DNA of 64,000 nucleotides from Rhizopus arrhizus (Eukaryota; Mucoromycota; Mucoromycetes; Mucorales; Rhizopodaceae). Of this stretch, positions 11,605 through 22,779 are shown piece by piece. The notes beneath the pieces are model-generated. The model saw only the letters and a program-made list of their open reading frames with translations, did not search any database and had not been told where the DNA came from. Numbering within the stretch: position 1 is the stretch's first letter; every line of letters starts with the position of its first letter. The DNA is taken from the NCBI GenBank assembly GCA_024220505.1, contig JAKZZE010000003.1:2108001-2172000 (forward strand). The letters are read 5' to 3'. Made by a program: the position numbers and the translations under genes.

Positions 11605-14600
11605 TTACATATAAATTTTTCTTGGAAGAGAGAGAGTGAGGATGTGGTTATCGATGTATGATTTGACAGCAACAGGGTTATAAATTCGATGAATTGGAAG
11701 TATGCTAAGTCTTGACACTGGTTCATATTGATTCTTCCACACTTGGATGCCAGTACCATCGAAGGTGGGGAAATGCTGGGTCGCATGGCTGTACCAATTG
11801 ACAAATGCAAAGTAATGAGTCATATTGTTAAATGAATGTGTGAAAAGATATGATATTTGACCAATGCGCAGTTGATTGTCGACAATGGCCTGAATGAATG
11901 ATGAAGGTGATGATGAAAAGGAATTGTTAATTGCTGGCTGATAAAGTTGTCCAAGCAAAGTGATATTTTTAAATGAATGTATAGTAGTATCGATGTATGT
12001 ATTAGTTGCATAGGTGTAGATATAATAGGCTTTTAAAGCTTCATAATGTTCATGGCATATAAGGTGTGTTTTTTTGTTGTATTTTAAAGGATAGGAGGTT
12101 GGTGGCAGAGGCTCACTACCAGTAATCGTCGAATTGAATAAACTAGGCCCGTCTATGAAACGAGAGTAGTCAAATGGCGTTAAACCACTCTCATCACTCG
12201 TAACCTCGCCTATCTTTTCTATAGATTTCACTAATAGGAGCATGTCATTGTTGGTTGTGTTAATGAATGAATGTAATGAGTGTATGAGGTCTTGTGTATG
12301 AACATTTTGGATAAACATAATTGCATAGGTTGTTTCGAAGCCTGTCTTAAAATTAATGTTTATATTTTTTATGTTACCATTAAGGCGTTCGAAACCATAA
12401 AGCCAAAAGGCATAAGAAGGACCAAAGTCCAAAAAGCATTCCTTGAGATGCATATGCATGTGCATGTTTGGTGTTGCCATAGAGTTTCCATATAGTCGAA
12501 CACAAGTCTTGCCAAAATTTTTAAAGAGTGAATGGGCTATGTCTATGTCTTCATTTGTAACAAGGGGCCCAGTGACCAATTTCACCGCTTCAACGTACAG
12601 CATCCAATTGTCAAAGTGCTCTCTTGCCAGTTTCTGTTTCAAGAGAAATGGCGACAGCACAACGCACCACGTTCTCCACTCGTCTGATTTCATGTTACTG
12701 AAACAACTTTCAATCTTGGCTTTTTTTTTTAAAAAAAAATAATTGTTAGCTTGAACATGAATTAAAGTTTTTTATATTTGTTACATACATCTAGATATCT
12801 TGCAGTATTGAGAAGGAATGATAACTGAGCTAGATTCATCAGCCATTGCCTTGAAATCATTTACAGTGAGCAAACCACGGCCTTCCCAAACTTCAATCAT
12901 TCTTTTTGGTGTACCAAGAAACAAGTTGTGCATTGGATCCACAGCTGTCAATCTCACCACATCAAAATAACAAAGTCTATGGAGCTCACTCCATTTACTC
13001 CCCGTGCTCGTCTGTAAGGCTCTTTGCTGAGTGATGTGAGTTGCATTCAGCCAGTCAAATGCTTCTTGTCTTTGTTGAATACTGTCCCTCATTATCCAGT
13101 GTTCATCATCAAAGTTGGAAAAATCAGGCTTGGATGAATTCACACCAGTACTGATTCTAGGAAAGACAGTTGAGCATTTGTTACAAGCCTTATGAGCTGA
13201 CTGCCCCATAAACCCGGCTACTTTACGCGCTGCAGGTACAGTAGCGGACAAAACTGGTGCACAAAACTTTTTTTTAGCTTTTAACTACCATTACCTGCTC
13301 ATGGTAATTGCAATAGTCATGAAACTGTACTAGAAGGAGGATATACTAGTCATTGTAATCTATGTATGTTCTAAGCATGACATTGTTAAAACTGAGCGAT
13401 AAGCGTGCTTTGAATTTATAAAATCTTATATTTTCTAAAAACCGCAAAAGTGGCTAAAATCTTAGACTTTATATAATCATCTCATCTCTTGATATTATCG
13501 GATATTCTTCTTTGCATATGCTAATAATATGCGTGTATATCATTTTCAGTAAAAGAACCCGGCTCTTTAACTATTCTTTTCCAAAGATCATCGACCCTTT
13601 TTGATCTAGTGTCGTATCATCATACCTTTGCCATCAATTGCCACCTGGCATGCTTAAGCGGACTTAGGCCGGGATTAGTGGCGGCTAAACTTGTAGCACA
13701 GAAGCGCTGTTATCAAATATTGAGTTTGTGACATGCGTTGACTTGTGCCTTGTGTCATTGTCATACTGAAACGAGAGATTACGACGTTTTAGACTACTAT
13801 ACGCTAGGCTTTTGTGGTATGAAGTAAGCGAAATATATGTGTATATTTATGAGTTCATTATACCATCGTATACCTGACACACATATTCTGGTCCTCAATA
13901 TCTAATACAGCCTTAAAACATAACAGAGCAGCCAGCATGCTTCATTGTTTGATCACCGTGAAAAAATCGCTAAGGTTGCTCGACTTGCTTTCAATATTAG
14001 TGTATACTGTCTGCATCCATAATGTTCATATTTGTTTCATTGCTAAAGATAGCAGACTTCCAGCCCTCTATAGTATACAATGGCTTGTTGTGATACCACA
14101 TTCATCGCTTTTTCCGACTTATACAGCTGATGAAATTCTTCGATTCCTTACTTCCGGACTCAAAATCTAGCTTCCTACAGTGCCTTCAGACTAACAGTCT
14201 GCTAATACTGTATCTTAAGGTCCTCGAAATGTGCTGAGCATCAGAAACTGTGTGTAACGGACCTTGTCCAAGCTTTAGGTTGGTGATTGAGCTAGTAACT
14301 TTTCAGACTAAAAGCGGGAGACCTTCATGATCACAAGACATTAAGTTTCTTTCTTCCCTCTTTCTCCTGTTGATTGTCCATTTAGAGATCCTTGTTACTC
14401 TAGAAATATCTGCTGTCGTACGAACTAGGCGTGTTCGAGATCTCAGAGTTTCGTTTTTACAGTTGCTTATTTTCTTAAACATATAAGGCTAGTACTTTGT
14501 TATAGTGAATAGGGTAAAAACAAAAGGGGGGACTCAATGGGAAATACAAAATAAGTACAGTTTTATATATTTTTTAAGAGCTACTAAAATTTACTAATAT

Positions 14601-16100
14601 GCTGTGAAATCTGAAAGCAAACGGGAGAGATATGGGGAAAATTGAAAGAAGGCTAGACAAGCACTACATTTTTGGCGAAAATTGAAATATGCAAAAAAAT
14701 CACTAAAAATGACCTTATGCCTGAAGGATGTCCGGCACAGTTCCGGTTTACATAACATAATGTATATTTTGGACTGTCTTTCAGATGGTATATGCCACAA
14801 AAGTCGCAGACATATGGCGGAGATACAATGTTGATTTTAATTTTTGTGCACCAGTTTTGTCCGCTACTGTATGTCGCAATTGGCTGACATTAAAGCAACA
14901 CGAACAAGCATACCATTTGGGCATTGATAGGTGGGTATAACCACACCATCGTACAGGACAATCAACTCATCCACCATTGGCCGCAAGAAGTTTTGAATTT
15001 GGTCATCCGTGGGCTCGCCAGGACCAGGAATCATACCAACAAGAATAACGTTGGAAGTCTTCATCCTTGAACTTCTTGGGAGATTGTTGATAGTGAGGTA
15101 CACACCACCACAAGAATAGTGCATACCGTCACTAGGCTGAAACCAGTCCACATTCAACGACACCATCAACGACCTTTCTTTGTTGACAAATGGCTGAGCA
15201 TTTGAGTCGGCAAGCTGACTCCAAACTCTACCATCATAGATGTCGTAAAGAACATCCTCTTCCACCGATCTACTTCTCCACTGCTCAATTTGGAACTCGA
15301 AGGCAGGACGAGCAAAAAACTTCTTCAACGTTTCCAAAATTGAGTTGTAAGGGTACTCAAGAGCAGGCTTGACGGTGCTTCCAACAAAAAGAGGATTACC
15401 ACATGGTTGTTCTTGGCGGTGAGGGTTGTTTGCAAACCTGACATAAGAGCATTGTCGGGCATGCAAACTTCCCGTGGTGTAAACGCTTCTGCAAAGGGAA
15501 CAGACAAGAAAACGAGAAACACCACTGCTGGCAGACGAGTAGTTGACCATGACACGAGCCGTGGAGATCTTTGTTGGTATCTCCATGTCATGGCCAAGAG
15601 CACGAACAAAGAAAGAGAGAAAGGCCAACAATTCTTCACCAGCTTGTACAGAGAGGTACTTTGCTTGAAAAAGAACCACGTAGAGCACCAAAAGATGCTT
15701 GAGCTGTTCTTCGTGGCTCAATTCCTCCTCTCCATCAACATTCATGTGGTCTAACAAATTGTAAAATACAGTTCAATAAATAAATCCTTTCTAATGTAAA
15801 ATGCTTTGTCGACTGAAAATATACCTTCAAAGGTGGTATGCTCACTTTCGTTTTCAAGGACGGCTGTTGGTTGTTGCATGACTTCGGCTACTTGTCTTCT
15901 GGACTCTATTTTTTTTTTTTTTTTTTACATTAACACGAGTGCGTTTATACGAAAAAATAAAAACTATAACCTCTTCCTCTGAATCTGTCCAGACGCTTAT
16001 GAGTAAGAACAGTTCTCTTTGCAAGTCTTCTAAATCCACCGGGATGCATGCTGCATTCGGTACAAGTGCAAGCGATTTTAATGTTGTTGATGTTGTTCAT
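11605..16100 (-). pseudogene. Multi-exon Tnp2/Plavaka-type transposase gene, split by a Tc1 relic
   Basis: Exons run from 16100 to 15971, 15905 to 15825, 15750 to 14872, then after the inserted Tc1 relic 13236 to 12789, and 12719 to 11605. The introns have GT...AG ends and all joins stay in frame. The N-terminus has a CxC-x2-C...H zinc-finger-like motif (ACTCTEC). Later come CDIPAARKVAGF, a Cys pair (CNKCSTVF), VDPMHNLFLGTP and, near the end, SILPIHRIYNP. The VDPMHNLFLG block is typical of the large Tnp2/Plavaka/KDZ-like transposases. Removing the relic and one TA gives CDI-PAARK without a frame change, so insertion is the only visible lesion. The protein would cut and join its own element's ends in the nucleus; those ends could not be identified. 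Confidence 0.75.
13239..14869 (-). mobile_element. Tc1 relic, copy 1, inside the transposase gene
   Basis: Inverted ends CAGTAGCGGACAAAACTGG with about 28 matching bases, flanked by TA at 13237-13238 and 14870-14871. Length 1631. On the minus strand a worn transposase is readable: a QYDNDTRHKST block (normal DNDPKH) near 13770 and NPGLSPLKHARW (normal SPDLNPIEHVW) near 13665, with stops around them. A second copy lies at 51309-52938. No intact frame longer than 77 codons remains. Confidence 0.9.
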
Positions 16101-17444
16101 TTTGAAGAATTTAGTATTTTGTAAAGAAATAAAGAAGGAAAAAAAAAAAATGCGCCTGATAAAAAACGAGTAGTAAATTTGCAAAAACAGTCGGTGCTTA
16201 AACAATGAAATAAGGCAGTAAAACAACTTCTTTTTTTTTTCCCTTGTTTTGTTTCATGGAATACTCTAGATGCCAAAGGCACAAAACAAAAAAAGGAAAG
16301 CTCAAGCACTGGTCAAATGTAAGCTTATAAAAAAGTAATAACAACCAAGTCTAATGTCGGTTTCTTTTTTTTTTTTTTTTTACATTAGGAATTCCTAATG
16401 GGACACATTCGGATGACGAACATGAGCCACATGAGCAAAGTTGTTCGTTTTAACACGATAAAACTATAAGAATATCAAACTTATATTGTTGCTTGTTGTT
16501 GAAAAGCCCTTTTTGATAAAGGAAGTTGGCAATGTTAACATCTCTAATGGCTAATGGCTAATGGCAAATTACACCCATGTGCAAACATAAAGTAAGTAAT
16601 GAACTAATATAAGCTTAAAAACATATATTCTATTATGTTATCTGTCATAAAAAATAATAAAGCACTTTATTTACTTGAAAAACAAAAAACTGTGCATGTA
16701 TCTATTAATTATCATTGCCTTGTAACAAGATGTTAACAAAGCTTCTTTTTTTTTTATTCTTTTTAGAATATACACGTATTCTTTTGTTATAATGTAAAAG
16801 CATTTGTATTTTTATAAAACATGTTTACTGTTAGGTTATTGTTTTCATTTGAATAAGTAACATTTTATTGCTATGCTCTTTTTTTTTTTTAACTTTGTCT
16901 TTTTTTTTTTACTTTTAATTTTTCAGCTTCTTTTTTTTTCCCAAACGCAACTATTTTGTTACATTCTGTTACACGTTTCTAATGAGCTAAGCTAAAAAGC
17001 ACAGACTGCCTTCCTAATATGTATTCTTCTGATCAAAATAATCACAATGTGTTTTTGTTTTCCGCATTTTGCCCTCAAAAATAAAAAAAAGAAGATATCG
17101 GTCTTTCAACGATAGAGGAGAACAAGCTTTCCAAAAAAGATCATCTGTAAAAAAAAAGACATTTTTTTAAAACGTGAATAACTTTATGAATATTTACCTT
17201 ACAATGAAAAAAATAACATTACTTAATTTCTTTATTTTTTTCGCATCTAAATCATTTTTCATATTTCGAAAATGACCAATACAGCAAGATATATTGTTTT
17301 TTTAAAAAAAAACTTTAAAATCTGTGGACCTATGACTGTCACCGATATCAGAATTCTACGTCAAAGGCGCAACATTATTTGCAGTGGGCCGCACAGATTA
17401 TTTATAGTATTACACATTGTTTGGGTACCCCCAAAAATATATAT
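16101..17444. other. AT-rich spacer between the transposase gene and the tRNA
   Basis: I see no gene. It contains the perfect palindrome CATTAGGAATTCCTAATG at 16383-16400, three TAATGGC units near 16545-16565 and many T-runs. It probably holds the transposase promoter and the unidentified end of that element. Confidence 0.5.
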
Positions 17445-17517
17445 GGGGGATTAGCTCAACTGGTAGAGCGTCAGATTCCAAATCTGAAGGTCAAGAGTTC
17501 GATTCTCTTATTCCTCA
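17445..17517 (+). tRNA. tRNA-Trp (anticodon CCA)
   Basis: Cloverleaf of 73 bases without intron. The acceptor stem pairs GGGGGAT with ATTCCTC (two G-U pairs) and discriminator A is at 17517. D arm GCTC/GAGC, anticodon stem TCAGA/TCTGA with loop TTCCAAA (anticodon CCA), T stem AAGAG/CTCTT with loop TTCGATT. Box A (TAGCTCAACTGG) and box B (GTTCGATTC) are present. The first run of at least four T downstream is TTTTT at 17562-17566, 45 bases past the tRNA end. Confidence 0.96.
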
Positions 17518-17589
17518 GTTATTTACCTTTAGTTGTCGCATTGTGACGAGAGTAGAAATTCTTTTTATCAAACTGTTGTAACAAACAGG

Positions 17590-18095
17590 TGTAGCTTTGT
17601 TGCCATCAACGTCCGGTTATCCTTACACTACTTCCAAAAGAGGTTTAGCCAGAAATTAGCTTTTATTGATTTACTTTTACAACAGCAAATGTTAACAAAA
17701 AAAATAGAAAACGTGAGAAAAACCAAAAACATGAAAAGATATAAAATACTCCCCTTTTTCAACTTTACTTTTGACTTACTTAACTTCCCTCATATGTTTT
17801 TATCAAATAAATATCAAGTTCCCTTTTTATAAAAACCTCTGAATTATTCATATCGAGCACGAACAAGTCCCTTGAAGCCAATATATCTTCATTGTAATCC
17901 CTTTTTATTTTATTCTTTTACTTTTAATTTTTACTCTATCAAACTCAAGTCTGATCTGCTTAACAAGATCTGGTGGTCACTCTTACAAGAACCGAAATCA
18001 ATTCTACTTAGTCAAGAACTACCTTTATTCCAAGCAAACGCGCTTATATTTTATCTATCTCAATTACTCAAACTCTGTGAACGCGAACTTTTACA
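17590..18095 (+). repeat. 5' LTR of element A
   Basis: 506 bases with TG...CA ends. It contains an AATAAATA motif near 17805 and TATA-like TATAAAAA near 17827. At 17971-17981 it has TGGTGGTCACT, the same 11 bases that begin the primer site just beyond the LTR. It matches 25096-25601. Confidence 0.95.
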
Positions 18096-18097
18096 TT

Positions 18098-18114
18098 TGG
18101 TGGTCACTACGAGG
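18098..18114 (+). promoter_or_regulatory. Primer-binding site of element A
   Basis: TGGTGGTCACTACGAGG begins two bases after the LTR. It begins with TGG, the complement of a tRNA CCA end, and the same 17 bases follow the LTRs of B (26156-26172) and E (48622-48638). The primer tRNA is not identified; it is not the initiator-Met site of yeast Ty3. Confidence 0.7.
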
Positions 18115-18251
18115 GTTATCAATCAAGAAATCAAACAATTATCAATTCAAACCAAATATCAGAAAACCTTTTATCAAACAAATCAAAAATTCTACCATCA
18201 ACAATTTCAAAAAACTTATTATCAACAGAATCAGAAACTCTACTAGCTACA

Positions 18252-19514
18252 ATGTCAAGCATTACTACAGGACAAAACGTGTTGGCAACTATCAACAACC
18301 AAAGTGCTAATCAAGGCTATCGTCCAAGACTTATTGAATTCTATGGATATGAAGGTGAAGACTTTCGTCACTTTCAAGAAATCTTAGAATCATATTTTGC
18401 CATCAGCAATACAAACAGTGATTCACGCAAACTTATTATTCTCAAATCTCAATTACGTCGAGCAGCCAAGGTCTATTTTGAACGCGTAATAATACAAGAA
18501 AAACCTGACATCACCTATGATCAAGTGATGGAAAAACTCAAAAACTATTATATTACACCGGAATTAATCCAGAGTTACGAACTGGAGTTTAATGAAATGT
18601 ATCAAGGCGAACAAGAACACCCGCAAATATTTTTGGCCAGATTACGAGAAGCCTCAGACCTCGCAAACATCAACAATGAAGCCTTGATTCAAAGTCGTTT
18701 TCGCGCAGGCTTACTTAGAGAAATCAAGCAATTCTGTATCCAAAGCAGCGCCAGATCATTTCAAGAATGGACAAACCATGCCGAAGGATGGTGGAACGCC
18801 AATCGACCTCGTAAAATTGCTATGGTGGACAACCCATTCATCCCCAGAAATATCAACAGCGCTCTTATATATCAAGATGACAATACCTACAACAGCCGAC
18901 AAATTCTGCAAAATCACAACATCGAGTTGATTGATACTGATGAAAGACCTAACCATTTTGTTCCAATCAATAATGTTCGTACCAATGGTAATTTAGATAC
19001 TCTTCAGGCATATCCACAAGTAGTTGTTGGTCCCCATCAATTAACTACAATGGAAGTGACGAACCGTTCTAATAACCAATCGTACCTTCATCATATGAGC
19101 GGTAACAAGGGAAGTCAATCTATGTATCCTAACCAACAAGAAGATTTTCTCAGTCTTATACAAAAAACTATTCGTATGGAATTAAACAACCAGCAATATC
19201 AAACTCAACAACCCACACGAAACTATTATCGCCGCAATAGATTCGACAATTATCAAGTTCCCAATTACAATGGAAACGATGGCTATCATAAAAATGACTA
19301 CAACGATTATAATAATTTTAATGGGCCTAGAGCATCAAACAATTACAATCGAAACAACAATCGCTACAATAATCGTAACAATTACAATAACGACTTCAAT
19401 CGAAACTACAACATCAATGATATTCGTGCCAACAGTGATCGAAACGACACGACAAATCGTTCAAGATTCCAACCGCAAAATGACAACAACCAACGTCAAC
19501 CGGCAAAAAACTAA
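18252..19514 (+). CDS. Element A Gag
   Basis: Structural particle protein of 420 residues. The N-terminal two-thirds is a Ty3/gypsy capsid-type region (LIEFYGYEGEDFRHF, ITPELIQSYELEFNEMYQGE, PQIFLARLREASDLA) strongly conserved with the Gags of B and E. The C-terminal quarter is rich in Asn, Tyr and Arg (NNYNRNNNRYNNRNNYN). No CCHC zinc knuckle is present, so RNA binding probably rests on this basic low-complexity tail. The last codons GCA AAA AAC TAA form a slippery site overlapping the stop, for entry into pol. Confidence 0.93.
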   Translation: MSSITTGQNVLATINNQSANQGYRPRLIEFYGYEGEDFRHFQEILESYFAISNTNSDSRKLIILKSQLRRAAKVYFERVIIQEKPDITYDQVMEKLKNYYITPELIQSYELEFNEMYQGEQEHPQIFLARLREASDLANINNEALIQSRFRAGLLREIKQFCIQSSARSFQEWTNHAEGWWNANRPRKIAMVDNPFIPRNINSALIYQDDNTYNSRQILQNHNIELIDTDERPNHFVPINNVRTNGNLDTLQAYPQVVVGPHQLTTMEVTNRSNNQSYLHHMSGNKGSQSMYPNQQEDFLSLIQKTIRMELNNQQYQTQQPTRNYYRRNRFDNYQVPNYNGNDGYHKNDYNDYNNFNGPRASNNYNRNNNRYNNRNNYNNDFNRNYNINDIRANSDRNDTTNRSRFQPQNDNNQRQPAKN

Positions 19515-19559
19515 TGGGTTCGGTTGCTTTTGAAAAAAGTAATGGTCAATCGAACACCC
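19505..19559 (+). promoter_or_regulatory. -1 frameshift signal, element A gag-pol
   Basis: The heptamer A AAA AAC (19505-19511) is in the gag frame, directly before the TAA. Four bases later GGGTTCGGTTG (19516-19526) pairs with CAATCGAACACCC (19547-19559), leaving a two-base bulge and one G-U pair. The pol frame is -1 to gag and open across the site. The pairing is kept in B and E with compensating base changes. A TAATG overlap at 19512-19516 also offers a restart codon, in A only. Confidence 0.8.
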
Positions 19560-22500
19560 CGAATAACAACAAATCCATTAATCAACAACACCATCTAAAT
19601 GTCTTACTCTCCCAAAATGAATATCCATCCAATCGAAATCAAGATCTATATGCTGCTGTCAGACCCAATCATCCACCTGAAATTGCAACAGCACCCTATA
19701 TTATTCCCGTACATACTACTCAGGAGAAAGGAAAACAGCCTGCTCAGAAAAGAAATATTACCAGAAAACAAGCTAAAGCTTCAAGTTCCAATCAGCCAGC
19801 AATCTCGTCACAACCGATGGTAGCAACACAACCTGCTATGATGGACACAGATCTACCTATATTATCAGAAAAGCCAAAGAAAATTAGAGCAAAAACTAAA
19901 CCACTGCCGATTGAATACAACATCGTTTCTGACGTATTGCAACGAAAAGCCGATATTACAGTTGGTGATTTGATGATTGCTTCACCTACTATAAGAAGAC
20001 AACTTTCTAGTGCATGTAAACCAAAGAGAATCACAATACAAGAAACGGATCCCAAGAACACAATGGCATTAATCGAAGATGAAGACATAAATACAACCGC
20101 TGTATATTCAAACGTTTTTATTGGAGACAAGAATGTCAAGGTCCTAATCGATTGCGGTGCCGCAAAGACATGCATATCCAAGTCATTAGCTGATGCATTA
20201 GGATTGGCCATTGATGCAGCTTCTGAAAGCGTATTTACTCTTGGAAATGGAACTAAGCAATCTGCACTTGGAATAATTTATGATGTGCCAATAGGAGTCG
20301 AAGACAATCTTATCATACCTTGTAATGTGGAAGTACTTCCGTCCTGTCCTACACACCTTATCATTGGGAATAATTGGTTAAATCGAGCCAAGGCAAAAAT
20401 TGATTTTAACAATTCCACTTTAAAAGTCATTTACAAGAATAGAAAAGCAGAGCTGGAAATATCCTTCTTGCGTAAATCTACTCCACATCCAAAAATGATT
20501 AGTTTTAAAGAAAATTATCAACAACCAATCAGTCAAACCAACTCTAAATCAAGCAAGCATGTTCATTTTGAAGACCGAGTTAATGATGAAGAAACGAATA
20601 GTGATACAGAATCTGAAGAAGAAGACTCATCCGAAGAAGACTATGAAGAAGAAAAAGAGGAAGAAGAAGAAGAAGAAGAAGAAGAAGAAAGCTTATTACT
20701 TCTGGAAGATGATGCAACAGAGAAAATCATTTTTATCAACAGCCAAGATAAAATCACCCTGAAATCTTCTGAATGTGGACTCAATATTCCAGCCAATTCG
20801 ACAAAAATTGTTCACGTTAAAAAGCCAAAAAACTACCCTAACAACTCGCTATACAACTTTGAATTAATTAACGATAAATTATTTAAAGCAACTGGATGTT
20901 TCGATTCGTGCGTAAACCTAATTAACAACAAGAAAAGTTTAGAAGTACGCATTTACAATCGAGGAAAAGAAGACATCATTCTAGATCCAGACGAAGAAAT
21001 AGGAATAATAGAAACATTTGATCCAATACAAGATACAATAATTCAATCTTATGATCCAGCTTTGAATCCACACTTATGTGTAATTGAGAATTTATATGAA
21101 GAAGAAAATGAGATACCGCCTCAAGATAGCGATGCAATACCTGAAAAAGAGTACAAAAAAATCGAAGTAGGCGAAATTGAAGAACAAATTAAACTACGCT
21201 TGAAGAAACTGTTAAAGAATTATGAAGATATATTTGACTGGAATAATGATACTATGGGACATACCGCCTTACTGGAACATAAAATCATTATAAAGGAAGA
21301 CACAATACCAATCAGTCATCGTCCATATCGTATAAGTCCTCTCGAAGCAGATCATTTACAGAAAGAACTCGAGAAATATTGTAAATTAGGAGTTATATCA
21401 CCATCAAACAGTCCGTGGGCAGCTCCAGTAATATTAGTAAAGAAGAAGAATGGTGAATATCGAATGGTAATCGATTACAGAAAACTCAACGCTGTTACCA
21501 AGAAAGATGCATATCCATTGCCCCGTATTGACGATCTCTTAGACACATTGGGAAAAGCTAAGGTTTTCTCCGCTCTAGATATGAGAGCAGGTTTTCACCA
21601 AGTACCAGTCGAAGAAAACAGCAAAGAACTTACTGCTTTTACAACCAAATTTGGAATATACCATTATAACACCTTGCCTATGGGTCTAGTCAATTCACCC
21701 GCAACCTTTCAGCGACTAATCGATCTGTGTTTTCGACCTTTAATCAACAAATGTCTTGTCACATATATAGACGATCTCAATGTATACTCTCTCAACCATA
21801 CAGACCATCTGTACCATCTAGAACAAGTTTTTCAGTACATACGAATCGCAAATCTCAAGCTAAACCCAGAAAAGTGTTTCTTTTTCAAAGACCAACTCAA
21901 ATTCCTTGGATATATTGTAACCAAAGAAGGACTACAGACTGATCCCAGTAAAATACAGAAAATAATCGAATATCCGCAACCAAAGACAATCAAGCAGGTC
22001 AGAGGATTCTTAGGTCTAGCTTCTTATTATCGAAGATTTATCAAAAACTTCGCCGCTATTGCGAGACCCTTACATGATCAAACTAAAACAACAAAAAGGG
22101 TTCCTTGGACTGAAAAAACAACCGAATCATTTGAAACTCTGAAAAAACTACTCACAAGCGCACCCATTTTAATAAGACCTGATTTCAACAAACCTTTTAT
22201 TCTCGTGACAGATGCTTCCAAAGAAGGATTGGGCTGCATCTTAACACAGTTAGACGAAGACGGTCATGAACACCCTGTGATATTCGCAAGTCGTGGTCTT
22301 AGATCAAGTGAAATCAATTATGCTCCAACAAAATTGGAATGTCTTGCGGTCATATGGGCAGTGAAACTATTTCGTCCTTATCTTCTGGGAAAATGTTTCA
22401 CAGTAATCACTGATCACTCTGCGTTACATGGTCTGCTTAAAACCACTAATCCAACTGGAATCATTGCGCGGTGGATCACTACACTATCAGAATACGATTA

Positions 22501-22567
22501 TCAAATCAAATATCGACCTGGAAGAGTCAACGAAAGTGCAGATTTTCTATCAAGACTAGGATATTAA
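19514..22567 (+). CDS. Element A Pol: protease, reverse transcriptase, RNase H
   Basis: 1017 codons from the ATG overlapping the gag stop; probably made as a Gag-Pol fusion by -1 frameshift. By residue: Gln/Asn-rich linker; protease near 210 (VLIDCGAAKTC), where the usual D[ST]G is DCG; a very acidic stretch at about 360-392 with a long run of Glu; reverse transcriptase with YIDD near 750; RNase H from about 895 (LVTDASKEGLGC) to the C-terminus with TDHSAL near 966. There is no integrase in this frame: it ends after RNase H and the integrase is a separate ORF 212 bases downstream. All catalytic motifs of RT and RNase H look intact. Confidence 0.93.
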   Translation: MGSVAFEKSNGQSNTPNNNKSINQQHHLNVLLSQNEYPSNRNQDLYAAVRPNHPPEIATAPYIIPVHTTQEKGKQPAQKRNITRKQAKASSSNQPAISSQPMVATQPAMMDTDLPILSEKPKKIRAKTKPLPIEYNIVSDVLQRKADITVGDLMIASPTIRRQLSSACKPKRITIQETDPKNTMALIEDEDINTTAVYSNVFIGDKNVKVLIDCGAAKTCISKSLADALGLAIDAASESVFTLGNGTKQSALGIIYDVPIGVEDNLIIPCNVEVLPSCPTHLIIGNNWLNRAKAKIDFNNSTLKVIYKNRKAELEISFLRKSTPHPKMISFKENYQQPISQTNSKSSKHVHFEDRVNDEETNSDTESEEEDSSEEDYEEEKEEEEEEEEEEESLLLLEDDATEKIIFINSQDKITLKSSECGLNIPANSTKIVHVKKPKNYPNNSLYNFELINDKLFKATGCFDSCVNLINNKKSLEVRIYNRGKEDIILDPDEEIGIIETFDPIQDTIIQSYDPALNPHLCVIENLYEEENEIPPQDSDAIPEKEYKKIEVGEIEEQIKLRLKKLLKNYEDIFDWNNDTMGHTALLEHKIIIKEDTIPISHRPYRISPLEADHLQKELEKYCKLGVISPSNSPWAAPVILVKKKNGEYRMVIDYRKLNAVTKKDAYPLPRIDDLLDTLGKAKVFSALDMRAGFHQVPVEENSKELTAFTTKFGIYHYNTLPMGLVNSPATFQRLIDLCFRPLINKCLVTYIDDLNVYSLNHTDHLYHLEQVFQYIRIANLKLNPEKCFFFKDQLKFLGYIVTKEGLQTDPSKIQKIIEYPQPKTIKQVRGFLGLASYYRRFIKNFAAIARPLHDQTKTTKRVPWTEKTTESFETLKKLLTSAPILIRPDFNKPFILVTDASKEGLGCILTQLDEDGHEHPVIFASRGLRSSEINYAPTKLECLAVIWAVKLFRPYLLGKCFTVITDHSALHGLLKTTNPTGIIARWITTLSEYDYQIKYRPGRVNESADFLSRLGY

Positions 22568-22779
22568 ATCCCAAACAAAAAAAAAAAACATCAACTACTA
22601 TATTTTATCACGATTACATGGCGGTAGGGAGGGGTAGTCGAAACAAATTACAAAAAAAAAAAAAAAAAAAAAAAAAAAACAATTTTCACACGCCAACAAT
22701 AATAATTCAATCAATATCACATCAAACCACACTGCAAACCGAAGCCAACTTGAAAACACCAAATTAAGGACATCTCTAA
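22568..22779 (+). promoter_or_regulatory. Element A intercistronic leader: purine tract and poly(A)
   Basis: Between pol and integrase lie GGTAGGGAGGGGTAGTCG (22623-22640), conserved in B and E, and a run of 28 A at 22652-22679, then a pyrimidine-poor leader to the integrase ATG. The purine tract resembles a polypurine tract. The A-rich leader may permit internal initiation. Both roles are inferred from conservation and position. Confidence 0.55.

Noticed and set aside
13937..14170. 77-codon frame in the Tc1 relic (also at 52007-52240)
   Set aside because: It is antisense to the worn transposase and is conserved only because the two relic copies are nearly identical.
17533..17832. Open frames at 17533-17832 and 25042-25338, and similar ones at 17872 and 25378
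   Set aside because: They lie in the LTRs of A, appear twice because the LTR is repeated, and encode no recognisable protein.
18098..18114. Primer site as initiator tRNA-Met
   Set aside because: The sequence TGGTGGTCACT does not match the usual initiator-Met complement; the primer tRNA is left unnamed.
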